This document shows, one piece after another, positions 8,235 to 17,388 of a stretch of 64,000 nucleotides of DNA. This DNA is from Streptomyces sp. BV286. Its GTDB lineage: Bacteria; Actinomycetota; Actinomycetes; Streptomycetales; Streptomycetaceae. A program made the translations under genes and the position numbers. The stretch is taken from positions 372,001 through 436,000 of the forward strand of contig NZ_JAHRIB010000141.1 in assembly GCF_019090165.1 (NCBI RefSeq). Direction: 5' to 3'. The notes under the pieces are model-generated. The model saw only the letters and a program-made list of their open reading frames with translations, had not been told where the DNA came from and did not search any database. How positions within the stretch are numbered: the first letter of the stretch is position 1; every line of letters begins with the position of its first letter.

Positions 8235-9431
8235 ATGCCCGCCGGGCTGGTGGCGCTCGCGCTCGGCGGGTTCGGTATCGGTCTGACGGAGTTCCTGATC
8301 GCCGGACTGCTGCCGCAGGTGGCATCGAGCTTCGCGGTGTCCGAGGCGGCCGCCGGCCGGCTCATCTCCGGGTACGCGTTGAGTGTGGCGATCGGTGCGA
8401 TCGTGCTGACCGCGGCGACGGCACGACTGCCCCGCAAACAGGTCCTGGTCGGCCTGGTGGCCTTGTTCGTGATCGGCAACCTGCTGTCCGCCGTCGCGCC
8501 GGACTATCCGGTGATGATGCTGGGGCGGATCATCGCGGCGCTGTGCCACGGTTCGTTCTTCGGTATCGGCTCTCTGGTCGCTCGCAGCCTGGTCGCGCCG
8601 GAGAGGAAGTCCCGTGCGGTGGCGGTCATGTTCGCCGGGCTGACGCTCGCGAACGTGCTGGGTGTTCCGTTCGGTGCGCTGGTCGGTGAACGCTGGGGCT
8701 GGCGTGCGGCGTTCTGGGCGGTCACCGTCATCGGCGTGCTCGCGCTGGCGGGAATCGCCGCGCTCGTGCCCGGCGGGGGCGCGAAGCAGGACCCGGCGGT
8801 GACGGGCCGTGCGGGCCCACGGGCACCGAGCGGTCTGCGGGCCCAGGTCCGTGCCTTCCGGTCGTGGCAGGTGTGGCTGACCCTGACGGCCACCGCGCTC
8901 GGCTACGGCGGGATGTTCGGAGCATTCAGCTACATCGCCTACACGTTCACCGAGGTCGGCGGCTTCACCTCCGCGGATGTCGCCTGGCTGCTCATGGTGT
9001 ACGGCGTCGGCCTGGTGGTCGGAAACCTGGTCGGCGGGCGAGCGGCCGACGGCGACCGGGACCGCGCCCTCGTCATCGCCCTGCTCGGACTCAGCGTCAC
9101 CCTGGCTGTGTTCGGACTGCTGGCAGGCAGCGGCATCGCGTCCGTGATCCTGGTCTTCGCGATGGGGGTGTTCGGGTTCGCCGGTGTGCCCGGCATGATC
9201 ACTCGCGTCACCGACTTCGCCCACGGGGCGCCGCTGGCCGCCGGCGCCAACGTGTCCGCGTCCAACGTCGGCAACGCACTCGGCGCCTGGCTCGGCGGTC
9301 TGGCCATCACCGCGGGCCTCGGCTACAGGGCGCCGCTCTACGTCGGTGCCGTACTCGCCCTGACCGCCGTCATCGTCATGGCCGTCGCCGCTCAACTGGC
9401 CAGGCCCTGCGCGGTACAGGCCGACCGTTGA
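8235..9431 (+). CDS. MFS transporter, DHA1 / AraJ-like efflux permease
   Basis: A 12-helix major facilitator exporter of 398 residues. The N-terminal LALGGFGIGLTEFLIAGLLPQVA helix is typical of the arabinose-efflux (AraJ/CmlR-like) branch. The loop 2-3 motif is reduced to TARLPRKQVL, and helix 4-5 contains GRIIAALCHGSFFGIG. It should export a small drug-like or sugar-like molecule in exchange for protons at the cell membrane. The start is uncertain: ATG 8235 gives the normal family N-terminus, and a TTG at 8205 would add ten residues. Neither has a good ribosome binding site. No regulator is adjacent. Confidence 0.85.
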   Translation: MPAGLVALALGGFGIGLTEFLIAGLLPQVASSFAVSEAAAGRLISGYALSVAIGAIVLTAATARLPRKQVLVGLVALFVIGNLLSAVAPDYPVMMLGRIIAALCHGSFFGIGSLVARSLVAPERKSRAVAVMFAGLTLANVLGVPFGALVGERWGWRAAFWAVTVIGVLALAGIAALVPGGGAKQDPAVTGRAGPRAPSGLRAQVRAFRSWQVWLTLTATALGYGGMFGAFSYIAYTFTEVGGFTSADVAWLLMVYGVGLVVGNLVGGRAADGDRDRALVIALLGLSVTLAVFGLLAGSGIASVILVFAMGVFGFAGVPGMITRVTDFAHGAPLAAGANVSASNVGNALGAWLGGLAITAGLGYRAPLYVGAVLALTAVIVMAVAAQLARPCAVQADR

Positions 9432-9468
9432 CGGTCCTGCTCCCCTCTTCGTACGGCTGGGAGCACTC

Positions 9469-9531
9469 ACTGACCACTGACCACTGACCACTGACCACTG
9501 ACCAGTGACCACTGACCACCTACCAGTGACC
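9469..9531. repeat. Heptameric tandem repeat, nine units
   Basis: The unit ACTGACC is repeated every 7 bp from 9469 to 9517, with one AGTGACC variant at 9504, then a degenerate unit ACCTACC and a final AGTGACC at 9525. It lies between two converging genes and has no coding constraint. The pattern resembles the short heptamer repeats described in cyanobacteria, but that is resemblance only. Confidence 0.85.
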
Positions 9532-9553
9532 TGTGGGTCTGTGAGCGGGCCGT

Positions 9554-9588
9554 GCCGGGGTGGGACGTGGCGGTCGAGTCACCCCGGC
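9554..9588. terminator. Hairpin between converging genes
   Basis: Perfect 9-bp arms GCCGGGGTG (9554-9562) and CACCCCGGC (9580-9588) surround a 17-base loop. It sits between the MFS exporter and the converging DUF418 gene, next to the heptamer repeat, so it may stop transcription from both sides. Confidence 0.5.
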
Positions 9589-9594
9589 TGGGCC

Positions 9595-10860
9595 TCATCG
9601 GATGCGATGCGCCGGCTTGGTGGCGGCGTTGAGCAGGTACTCCAGGGGTCCGCGGCGGAAGAAGCGGGACCAGACCGTGGCGAACACGATCGCCCCGAGG
9701 ACGAAGCTGATCAGCGTGACCCAGGATTCCTCGTCGTGGGTCGCGCCCCACGAGGGCAGCCAGCCCTGTATGACGAAGTGGCCCACGTAGGCGGTCAGGG
9801 ACATGGTTCCCACGGCGATGACCGGTTTGGCCGGGCGGCGCAGTCGCGGCAGGCGGTCCATGGCCACCGTCGCGCCCACGATCACGAGAATCGCGACCCC
9901 CACGCTGCCGATGATGTCGAACGTGGTGCCGCTGTGCGGCCCGGCCGTCAGCAGCGACGAGGCCTGGGGCTCGAACGACCCGCCGTCGGGGGGCATCGAC
10001 CCGGAGCTGCCGGACATCGACCCGGAGCCACCGGACGACGACCCGTCTTCCGCCGTGCTCCTCAACGCGTCCTTGCCGGCGAGCAGCAAGGACATGCCGT
10101 ACGCGGCCACGGTGAGGACGGCGCCGAGTGCGGCCAGGCGCCACTGGACGGCGGTCCGGGACAGGTCGAGGCGGGCCAGCGCCATACCGGCGATCACGAA
10201 CGACATCCACGTGATCGTCGGGTAGAAGCCGGTGAACAGCAGATCGAGTACGCCCACGTTGCTGAGCCGGTGGAGCGGGTCATAGGAGTTGATGCTCTGC
10301 CGGACCGGCTCGGTCAGCAGTGAGTTCAGGGCGAACGACAGCTGCGGTGTGACCAGGGCGAGGGAGGCCGCGATGATCGCGAGCGTCTTGGCCCGCAGTC
10401 GTACCAGGGGCAGCGCCAGCAGGAAGTAGACCCCGTAGAAGCCGAGGATGATTACTCCGCCGTATTCCATCGCCATCACGGTGCCCAGCGCCAGCAGGAC
10501 CACGGCGCGGATCGCGATCCTGGCCTTCGCCTGCCGGCCGGCCAGGCCGGTCTTCGGCTCGCGGCGGCCGGCGAGCAGCACCAGTGAGAACCCGGCGAGG
10601 GTGGCGAACAGGACCGACGAGTGACCGTCCGCCATGTAACGGACCCAGCTGGCGACGCCGTCCGTGGCCGACAGCGGGGGGCCGATGTGCACGACGTACA
10701 TGCCGAACACCGCCAGTGCGCGGGCCAGGTCCACTCCGACGAGGCGTCCCATCGAGGGACCGGGCGTGGCCTGCGGGGTGGACTCGGGGGAAGTCCGGGG
10801 CTGCGGAGGCGAGTTCTCCTGCGGAGCTGATGTCTCCTGCAGCGGTTGCATCTTTGTCAT
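9595..10860 (-). CDS. DUF418 / YeiB-like integral membrane protein
   Basis: A polytopic membrane protein of 421 residues with about ten hydrophobic helices. The first helix motif GRLVGVDLARALAVFGMYVVHI and the C-terminal YVGHFVIQGWLPSWG and GPLEYLLNA region are typical of DUF418/DUF1624 proteins, which relate to acyltransferase-like membrane enzymes of unknown substrate. A Gly/Ser/Met low-complexity loop (SSSGGSGSMSGSSGSM) is inserted between two helices near residues 265-285. The 35-residue N-terminal tail is rich in Pro, Gln and Ser. The start ATG 10860 lacks a clear ribosome binding site; ATG 10851 is the alternative. No operon partner. Confidence 0.8.
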   Translation of the reverse strand: MTKMQPLQETSAPQENSPPQPRTSPESTPQATPGPSMGRLVGVDLARALAVFGMYVVHIGPPLSATDGVASWVRYMADGHSSVLFATLAGFSLVLLAGRREPKTGLAGRQAKARIAIRAVVLLALGTVMAMEYGGVIILGFYGVYFLLALPLVRLRAKTLAIIAASLALVTPQLSFALNSLLTEPVRQSINSYDPLHRLSNVGVLDLLFTGFYPTITWMSFVIAGMALARLDLSRTAVQWRLAALGAVLTVAAYGMSLLLAGKDALRSTAEDGSSSGGSGSMSGSSGSMPPDGGSFEPQASSLLTAGPHSGTTFDIIGSVGVAILVIVGATVAMDRLPRLRRPAKPVIAVGTMSLTAYVGHFVIQGWLPSWGATHDEESWVTLISFVLGAIVFATVWSRFFRRGPLEYLLNAATKPAHRIR

Positions 10861-11215
10861 ACGGAGAATCTCGCGTGGACGTCAGGGGGCGGAACATCCG
10901 GCAGTCTTCGGTACCGGCCCCGCCGGTCGGCGTGGATCACCCCGCTGACCGGCGGAGTTTCGCCCGGCGGTTCGGCGCGGGCGGGCGATGGCCTTTGATG
11001 CAGCCACTCGGCGGGGGTGGACCCGACGGTTGCCGGATGGGCGGGGGCGGGCCGGGCTTCCAGGCTGGAGGCAGGACGTGTCCGAACGGTCGGCGCACAT
11101 CCGCTCCGCCAGGGCGGCGGGGCTCGTCCCCGAGCCGAAACCCACACCTGCTCACGCAACTGGTGTGCCGGACCGCTGATGCGGTGCTTGGCAGACCGCA
11201 GAAGAGAGGATCTTC
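10861..11215. other. Intergenic region with no recognised gene
   Basis: A divergent gap between the DUF418 gene and the ABC exporter. Reading frames that cross it show no recognisable protein and no good start. It presumably holds both promoters; no clear dyad was found. Confidence 0.5.
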
Positions 11216-13063
11216 GTGAACACCGCACCCGCCCCGGTGATGGATGAAGCATCGCTGTCCGCCCGAGAGACGGTCAGAGCACTGTGCGGCTATGTGCGGC
11301 CGTACCGGTGGGCCGTCGTCCTCGGTCTGCTGTGTTCCCTGGTCGGGGCCGCCGGTGGACTGCTGCAGCCGCTGGCCACCAAGGTACTGGTGGACCGGCT
11401 GGCGACCGGTGAGACCATCGCCGGGATTCTGATCGCGCTCACCGTGCTGGTGCTGCTGGGCACGGCGGTCGAGGCGTTCGGCGCGTATGTGCTGGAGCGG
11501 ACGGCGGAGTCGGTGGTCCTGGCCGCACGGCGCACCCTTGTGGGGCGGTTGCTGCGGCTGCGGATCCCGGAGTGGGAGCGGATCCCGCCGGGGGACCTGA
11601 TGTCCCGGGTCACCTCGGACACCACGCTGCTTCGGGCGGTCAGCACCCAGGCGGTCGTCTCCGCGGCCACCGGCGCGGTGGCCTTCGTGGCGGCGATCGT
11701 GGTGATGGGCTTCCTGGACGTTGTGCTGCTGGGTGTGACGCTCGGCGTGGTCGTGCTGGTCGGCGGGGCCGCCACGCTGGTGATGCCGAGAATCGCCCGC
11801 GCCACCGAACGGTCGCAGGAGGCGGTCGGGGAGATCTCCGTCGCGCTGGAGCGGGTCTTCGGGGCGTTTCGCACGGTGAAGGCGTCCGGTGCCGAGGAGC
11901 GGGAGACCGCCCGGGTGGAGGCGGCGGCACAGCGGGCGTGGCGGTACGGCGTGAAGAGCGCGAAGTGGGAGTCCGTGGCAGGCGCGGCGGACGAACTCGC
12001 CGTACAGCTGGCCTTTCTCGCGGTGCTCGCGGTCGGCGGGGCACGGGTGGCGTCGGGGGAGATCCCCGTGTCCACCCTCATCGCCTTCCTGCTCTACCTC
12101 TTCTACCTGATCGAACCGGTGTCCAAGCTGGTCGACGCCATGTCCGACTATCAGGAGGGGGCAGCCGCGATCTCCCGCATCGCGCATGTGGAACGCCTGT
12201 CTGCGGAGCCGACCGTCCGGCGGAAGAGGCATCTGCCCGGGCAGCGGGCAGCGGCGTCGGGTCCCGCATCGGTCCGCTTCGAGGACGTGTCCTTCCGCTA
12301 CCGTCCGGGCCGGCCCTCCATCCATCAGCGGGTGAGCTTCGAGGTACCGGGCGCGGGGCTGACGGCCTTCGTCGGCCCTTCCGGGGCGGGCAAGTCGACG
12401 GTGTTCGCACTCATCGAGCGGTTCTACGAGGCCACCGGCGGGCGGGTCCTGGTCGACGGCAAGGACGTCCAGGACTGGTCCCTGCCCGAGCTGCGGTCTG
12501 CCATCGGCTACGTGGAGCAGGACGCTCCGGTGCTGGCTGGCACGCTGCGCGAGAACCTGGTCTTTGCCGCGCCCTGCGCGACGGACGTCGACATCCGCGA
12601 CGTCCTGGCCCGGACGAGGCTCGACACCGTCGTCGCGCGCCTGCCTCACGGGCTGGACACCCCGGTCGGACACCGCGGCTCACAGCTGTCGGGCGGTGAA
12701 CGGCAGCGCGTCGCCATCGCCCGGGCCCTGCTGCGCAAGCCGCGGCTGCTGCTGTTGGACGAGGCCACCTCGCAGCTCGACGCCGTCAACGAACTGGCAC
12801 TGCGGGAAGTCATCGCGGAGGTGGCCCGTGAGAGCCCCGTGCTGGTGGTGGCTCACCGCCTGTCGACGGTGACCGGCGCCGACCGGATCATCGTCATGGA
12901 GGCCGGCCGGGTCCGGTCGGTGGGCACCCATGAGGAACTGATGGCCCAGGACCGGTTGTACGCGCAGCTGGCGGCCACCCAGCTCCTGGCCCCCGCGCGA
13001 CAACCCACCCCCCGCAGGGTGGTCCGGCCGTCCGGGTTCCCGAAGACCGACCGGGACCTGTGA
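11216..13063 (+). CDS. ABC exporter, fused permease-ATPase (half transporter)
   Basis: A 615-residue half-size ABC exporter with about six N-terminal membrane helices (residues 20-310) fused to an ATPase domain (about 345-590). Walker A GPSGAGKST is near residue 387, the signature LSGGERQR near 491, and Walker B LLLLDEATSQLD just after. The EAGRVRSVGTHEEL motif is typical of lipid and drug exporters such as MsbA and LmrA. The GTG start at 11216 follows AGAGGA. It should act as a homodimer exporting a hydrophobic or peptide-like substrate. The next gene follows within 25 bp and may be cotranscribed. Confidence 0.9.
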   Translation: MNTAPAPVMDEASLSARETVRALCGYVRPYRWAVVLGLLCSLVGAAGGLLQPLATKVLVDRLATGETIAGILIALTVLVLLGTAVEAFGAYVLERTAESVVLAARRTLVGRLLRLRIPEWERIPPGDLMSRVTSDTTLLRAVSTQAVVSAATGAVAFVAAIVVMGFLDVVLLGVTLGVVVLVGGAATLVMPRIARATERSQEAVGEISVALERVFGAFRTVKASGAEERETARVEAAAQRAWRYGVKSAKWESVAGAADELAVQLAFLAVLAVGGARVASGEIPVSTLIAFLLYLFYLIEPVSKLVDAMSDYQEGAAAISRIAHVERLSAEPTVRRKRHLPGQRAAASGPASVRFEDVSFRYRPGRPSIHQRVSFEVPGAGLTAFVGPSGAGKSTVFALIERFYEATGGRVLVDGKDVQDWSLPELRSAIGYVEQDAPVLAGTLRENLVFAAPCATDVDIRDVLARTRLDTVVARLPHGLDTPVGHRGSQLSGGERQRVAIARALLRKPRLLLLDEATSQLDAVNELALREVIAEVARESPVLVVAHRLSTVTGADRIIVMEAGRVRSVGTHEELMAQDRLYAQLAATQLLAPARQPTPRRVVRPSGFPKTDRDL

Positions 13064-13087
13064 GGCGGGCCGACATACATTGTGCCG

Positions 13088-13723
13088 ATGGCCGACTACC
13101 TGCCGCCCGGCGGCGCTGTGCTGGACACGGACGACCTGACTGCCCGGTGGGCGCAGGCCTGGCAGCCGGAACAGGTCGCGGAGCGGTTGGACGGGGTCCG
13201 TACCCCCTGGTGTGTTGCGGCGGGGTGGGCGCTGGACCTGTTTCGCGGGGAGCAGTCGCGACAGCACGGCGACCTGGAGATCGCGGTACCCGCGGCGGAC
13301 TTCCCGGAGATCCGGGACCGTCTTCCCGAGTACGCATGGGATGCGGTGGGTTCGGGCCGGGTCTGGGCGGAGGCGGGCGCCGAGGTTCTGGCGGCCACGC
13401 ACCAGACCTGGCTCCGGGATCCGGCAAGCGGGCGCTTCCTGTTCGACGTCTTCCGGGAACCGCACGACGGCGGCACGTGGATCTGCCGGCGGGACGAGAG
13501 CCTGCGACTGCCGTACGACGTGATCATCGAGAGGACGGCGGGCGGGATTCCCTTCCTGGTACCGGAGTTGGTGCTGCTGTTCAAGGCGAAGGCGCCGCGG
13601 CTCAAGGACCAGGCGGACTTCGACGGGGTCCTGCCGCTGCTGGGCCGAGCACGGCGGGCCCGCCTCGGTGAGTGGCTGGACCACGTGCACCCCGCACACC
13701 CCTGGCTGTCGCGGCTGCGGTGA
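13088..13723 (+). CDS. Nucleotidyltransferase-fold protein (aminoglycoside adenylyltransferase-like)
   Basis: A protein of 211 residues from ATG 13088; GTG 13082 would add two residues. The segment WCVAAGWALDLFRGEQSRQHGDLEIAV has the G-W-(n)-H-x-D-x-E layout of the minimal nucleotidyltransferase fold of ANT(2'') and LinB-type enzymes, with the metal-binding acidic pair in DLEI. A C-terminal LLFKAKAPRLKDQADF segment is typical of this subfamily. Streptomyces homologues are often named only as nucleotidyltransferase-domain proteins, so antibiotic modification is possible but unproven. It starts 25 bp after the ABC exporter stop, which suggests a shared transcript. Confidence 0.75.
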   Translation: MADYLPPGGAVLDTDDLTARWAQAWQPEQVAERLDGVRTPWCVAAGWALDLFRGEQSRQHGDLEIAVPAADFPEIRDRLPEYAWDAVGSGRVWAEAGAEVLAATHQTWLRDPASGRFLFDVFREPHDGGTWICRRDESLRLPYDVIIERTAGGIPFLVPELVLLFKAKAPRLKDQADFDGVLPLLGRARRARLGEWLDHVHPAHPWLSRLR

Positions 13724-13793
13724 GATGCCGCGGTGGTGAAGTACCGGGCACGGTGAGGCAACAGGGGTGGCGAGGCGCTGGGCGGGCCGGGGT

Positions 13794-14666
13794 TCAGGTG
13801 CGGCGGGCGGCCCACACGGTGCGTTCCGTACGCACGTTCAGGTCGGGGCGGCGCAGGATGCTGTGCGGGCTGTCGGTGTCGAGCAGTTGGTCGAGAGCGG
13901 CCACGTCGTCGGGTGTCAGGACGGATGCGGCACGGCCGCGCAGGTGGCGCAGACTGCTGAGTGCGTAGCGTCCCACCGCGCCGGTGTGGGGTGGGCCGAT
14001 GTCGACGGTGACGGTGCGTCGGTCTTCGACGGTGAAGCCGGCCCCCGTCAGCTTGGGTCCCCAGTCGGCGCCGCGGTGGGAGGTGTGCTCCGCGTGCTGG
14101 TGGGCGACTGCGGCATGGCAGCGCTCCTCCAGGCCGGGAGCTTCCTGTGGGGCGTCCTCGGGCAGGAACCGAGGGAAGCCGGCGAGTTCGACGACGGCGA
14201 ACAGCCCGCCCGGTGCCAGTAGGCCGTGGACCTGGCGCAGGGTGCGGTCGGGGTCGCGCATGTGATGCAGAGAGGCCGATGCCCAGACGAGGTCCGGTGT
14301 GCCGAGCCCGGGCCACGACGTCGCGTCGAGGTCTGCCTGCACGAGGCGCACGCGGTCGGTGACTCCGGCTGCGGCTGCCTTCTCCCGCAGGCGGTCCAGG
14401 TGCGTGGCTGAGAGGTCGGTGGCCGTCACCTCCGCCTCGGGAAATCGCTCGAGCAGGGCGAGGGTGCCGGCTCCGGTCCCGCAGCCCAGATCCACGATGC
14501 GGCGAGGGTCGTCCCCGACGGGCAGCCAGGCGGTGATGGACGCGATGTGTTCGGCGAGCACTTCCGCGTCCAGGTCGAGGATCTCCGCCTGGTCGCCCGT
14601 GTCGTGCTCTCGCTGGTGAACAGGGTGTGCGCCGTGGTGCGCCGCGTGGGGCGTGGGGTGGTTCAT
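13794..14666 (-). CDS. Class I SAM-dependent methyltransferase
   Basis: A 290-residue Rossmann-fold methyltransferase. Motif I is VDLGCGTGAGTL near residue 58, motif II is VTATDLS, the acidic-loop region is LVQADLD, and motif IV is PDLVWASASLHHM. The His-rich N-terminus (HAAHHGAHPVHQREH) is unusual but outside the catalytic core. Small-molecule methylation in the cytoplasm is the safest inference; the substrate is unknown. It stands alone and converges on the nucleotidyltransferase gene. A weak ribosome binding site precedes ATG 14666. Confidence 0.85.
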   Translation of the reverse strand: MNHPTPHAAHHGAHPVHQREHDTGDQAEILDLDAEVLAEHIASITAWLPVGDDPRRIVDLGCGTGAGTLALLERFPEAEVTATDLSATHLDRLREKAAAAGVTDRVRLVQADLDATSWPGLGTPDLVWASASLHHMRDPDRTLRQVHGLLAPGGLFAVVELAGFPRFLPEDAPQEAPGLEERCHAAVAHQHAEHTSHRGADWGPKLTGAGFTVEDRRTVTVDIGPPHTGAVGRYALSSLRHLRGRAASVLTPDDVAALDQLLDTDSPHSILRRPDLNVRTERTVWAARRT

Positions 14667-14758
14667 GCGTGCACGCTAAGCGGGCCGTCCGTACGGGGCC
14701 CGGTGCGTTGCGGAATGCGCAAGGCGATGGCCGGCTGTGCTGCGGAGCACGCAAAGGA

Positions 14759-15367
14759 TCAGGACGAGGGGCGGTTCGCCTTCGTCTTCGCGTCGCTGTC
14801 GCCGCGCTGGTGGCCGCGGCGGGCGTCGCGGTCGAAGATGCCCAGGATCTCGCACGGTCCGCCCTCGGCACCGATCGCGTGCGGGAGCATCGTGGGGAAC
14901 TCCGCCGCCTGGTTGGTCTCGATCCGCAGGCGCCGGTTGCCCAGGAGCAGGATCGCGGTGCCGGACAGGACGACGAGCCATTCGCGCCCCGGGTGGGCGC
15001 GCATGCGTGCGGGATTGTCGGGCGGCGGGTCGGTCATGCGCTGACGTACGACGGTCATGCCTGGCTCCGCCTTGATGGGCCAGCGCATGAGGCCGTGGGC
15101 CCCGTCGATCATCGGGTTGGAGACGACGTCGTCCGTGCCGGTCTCGACCAGTTGGTCGAGGGAGGTGTCCAGGGCTCGCGCGAGGGTGACGAGCTGGTCC
15201 AGGGCCAGACGGCGCTGACCGTTCTCGATGCGGCTGAGTGTGGACTGGCTGACCCGGGCACGGCCGGCCAGTTCCTCCAGGGACCAGCCCTGGGCCACCC
15301 GCAGGGCACGGATGCGCTTGCGTACCAGGCTGTCCAGCTCACCATTGTCTTGCGTCATGGGCAACAT
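14759..15367 (-). CDS. XRE-cupin transcriptional regulator
   Basis: A regulator of about 202 residues. It joins an N-terminal Cro/CI helix-turn-helix (IRALRVAQGWSLEELAGRARVSQSTLSRIENGQRR, about 15-65) to a C-terminal cupin sensor (about 100-175, PGREWLVVLSGTAILLLG). ATG 15367 has AAGG six bases upstream; ATG 15358 (MTQDNG) is the alternative. It is divergent from a 14-helix MFS exporter, with about 240 bp between them, and probably represses that exporter until a ligand binds the cupin. The C-terminal tail is rich in Asp, Arg and Lys. Confidence 0.87.
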   Translation of the reverse strand: MLPMTQDNGELDSLVRKRIRALRVAQGWSLEELAGRARVSQSTLSRIENGQRRLALDQLVTLARALDTSLDQLVETGTDDVVSNPMIDGAHGLMRWPIKAEPGMTVVRQRMTDPPPDNPARMRAHPGREWLVVLSGTAILLLGNRRLRIETNQAAEFPTMLPHAIGAEGGPCEILGIFDRDARRGHQRGDSDAKTKANRPSS

Positions 15368-15602
15368 CGTATGCCTTGGCGGCAAGGCGCGCTTAGTGTC
15401 GTCCGTGTGCGGCCCTCGGCGACCGGGGTGGCAGCCTCCGCGGTCGCCGGCCTCGCCGACGCCGTACACCTGGCGGCACCGGAGAAGTACCCGGCCGGTC
15501 CTTCCCCCCTCAGCACTTCTGGCGCTCGAGCTCCGGCCCCGGCGCCGATTCCCGCCTGTCCCGTTGCCCTGCATGTTCCGCATGTCCCGCCGAGAGGAAT
15601 CC

Positions 15603-17204
15603 ATGAGTACGAACCCATCCCCCCGGACGAGTGCCGACCCGGCCGGTGCCCCCGACGAGGACGTGCCCGACGAGCGTCGGCGGCGCACGATCCTGATCGC
15701 CGTCTGCATCGCGTTGATGGCCGTCGTCGCATCGGTGTCCGGGCTCAACGTCGCCCAGCCCGACCTCGCCGTCGCCTACGACGCCTCGCAGAGCACGGTC
15801 CTGTGGATGATCAACCTGTACACGCTCAGCCTCGCCGCACTCCTGCTGCCTCTCGGCGCGATCGGCGACCGTCTCGGCCGCAAACCCATGCTGCTCACCG
15901 GCCTGAGCGTCTTCGGCGTCGCCGGCGCGGTGGCAGGCCTGGCCCCGTCCGCCGAGGTCATGCTCGCCGCGCGCCTCTTCAGCGGAGCGGGCGCGGCGAT
16001 GATCATGCCCATCACTCTCGCCGTCATCACCTCGACCTTCCCCCAGGAGGAAAGGGGGCGAGCGATCGGCGTGTGGACCGGCGTGGCCGGCGGGGGCGGT
16101 GTCCTGGGCATGTTCCTCTCGGCCGCCCTGGTCGACGTGGCGAGCTGGCGGTGGCTGTTCGTCCTGCCCATCGCGCTCGTCGTGGTCGCTTTCGCCATGG
16201 TGCTGCGATCCGTTCCCAACTCCCGTGAGAAGTCCGGGCACGACTTCGACACCGTCGGTGCGCTGACGTCCGTCGTCGCGGTGGCCGGGCTCATCTTCGT
16301 CCTCCAGGAAGGCCCCGAGCACGGCTGGACCTCCCCGGCGACACTGCTGAGCCTGGCCGTCGGTGTCTGCGCCGCCATCGGCTTCGTGGTCTGGGAACTG
16401 CGCCGCGGGGACGCCGCGCTCCTGAACGTGCGCCTGTTCGGCGAACGCGGTCTGGCGGGCGGCTCGATCACACTCCTTGTGGTCTTCGGCGTCCAGGCGG
16501 GTGTCTTCGTCGTCCTCTTCCCGTTCCTCCAGGCAGTCCTCGGCTGGTCGGGACTGCTGTCCACCCTGGCGCTGATGCCCATGGCCGTGCTGATGATGGC
16601 GGCCTCCGGCCTCGCTCCGCGGATGGCCGCACGCGTCGGCCCGCGGGCGACCATGGCCACCGGCATCCTCCTGGCCGGGGCGGGCCTGGCGCTCATGGCA
16701 GCCATCGTCTCCGTGGCCGGCGGCTACCTGTCCGTCCTCCCCGGCATGCTTGCCATGGGCGTCGGCATGGGCCTGTCGATGACACCCTCCACCGAGGCCA
16801 TCACCAGCGCCCTTCCGCGAGAGCGCCAGGGCGTCGCGTCCGCCCTGAACGACGTCACCCGCGAGTTCGGCACCGCGCTCGGCGTCGCGTTGCTCGGAGC
16901 GCTCCTGTCCTCCGGCTACCGCAACGCCATCGACTCCCGGCTCGCCGATGTCCCCCAGGGGTCGGCCGACACCGCGCGCGAGGGCGTCGCCAACGCTCTC
17001 GCCGCCGCGAACGAGGCGGGCCCCGACGCCGAGGCGCTGATCCGCGCCGCCCGGGAGTCGTTCGTCGACGGCTGGCAGCACGCCATGTGGGCCGGAGTGG
17101 CCGTCATGGCCGCGCTGTTGCTCTACGTACTGGCCCGAGGACCCCAACACCCCACCCACACACCGGCGGACGAGCCGGAACCTGTCGAAGTGATCGCCCC
17201 GTAG
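15603..17204 (+). CDS. MFS exporter, DHA2 family (14 helices, EmrB/QacA-like)
   Basis: A 533-residue proton-driven drug exporter with about 14 membrane helices. Family motifs include the LNVAQPDLAVAYDAS opening helix, GAIGDRLGRKPML between helices 2 and 3, and the helix 5 region GVWTGVAGGGGVLGMFLSAAL. ATG 15603 follows GAGAGG; upstream in-frame codons lack family sequence. The divergent XRE-cupin gene is the likely regulator. Together they look like an inducible multidrug or metabolite efflux module. Confidence 0.9.
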   Translation: MSTNPSPRTSADPAGAPDEDVPDERRRRTILIAVCIALMAVVASVSGLNVAQPDLAVAYDASQSTVLWMINLYTLSLAALLLPLGAIGDRLGRKPMLLTGLSVFGVAGAVAGLAPSAEVMLAARLFSGAGAAMIMPITLAVITSTFPQEERGRAIGVWTGVAGGGGVLGMFLSAALVDVASWRWLFVLPIALVVVAFAMVLRSVPNSREKSGHDFDTVGALTSVVAVAGLIFVLQEGPEHGWTSPATLLSLAVGVCAAIGFVVWELRRGDAALLNVRLFGERGLAGGSITLLVVFGVQAGVFVVLFPFLQAVLGWSGLLSTLALMPMAVLMMAASGLAPRMAARVGPRATMATGILLAGAGLALMAAIVSVAGGYLSVLPGMLAMGVGMGLSMTPSTEAITSALPRERQGVASALNDVTREFGTALGVALLGALLSSGYRNAIDSRLADVPQGSADTAREGVANALAAANEAGPDAEALIRAARESFVDGWQHAMWAGVAVMAALLLYVLARGPQHPTHTPADEPEPVEVIAP

Positions 17205-17388
17205 GCCCGAAAAACCGGTGGAGCAGCACCGCTGTAGGCCAATACCGTGCTGCCGAACCGAGTTGTCCGGGTAAGGACGTGCCGTTGTACACCGTGTGAG
17301 ACCCCCCGAGTGCTGATTCGTCGCGCGTCGCGCAGTTGCGCCGCGCTGCTTCTTGCTGCGGACTTCTCACTGGAACCGGTGTACTTCT

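Noticed and set aside
5500..8286. A 928-codon open frame on the plus strand
   Set aside because: It is antisense to the secreted multidomain protein, with no ribosome binding site or family sequence; high-GC DNA commonly leaves such shadow frames open.
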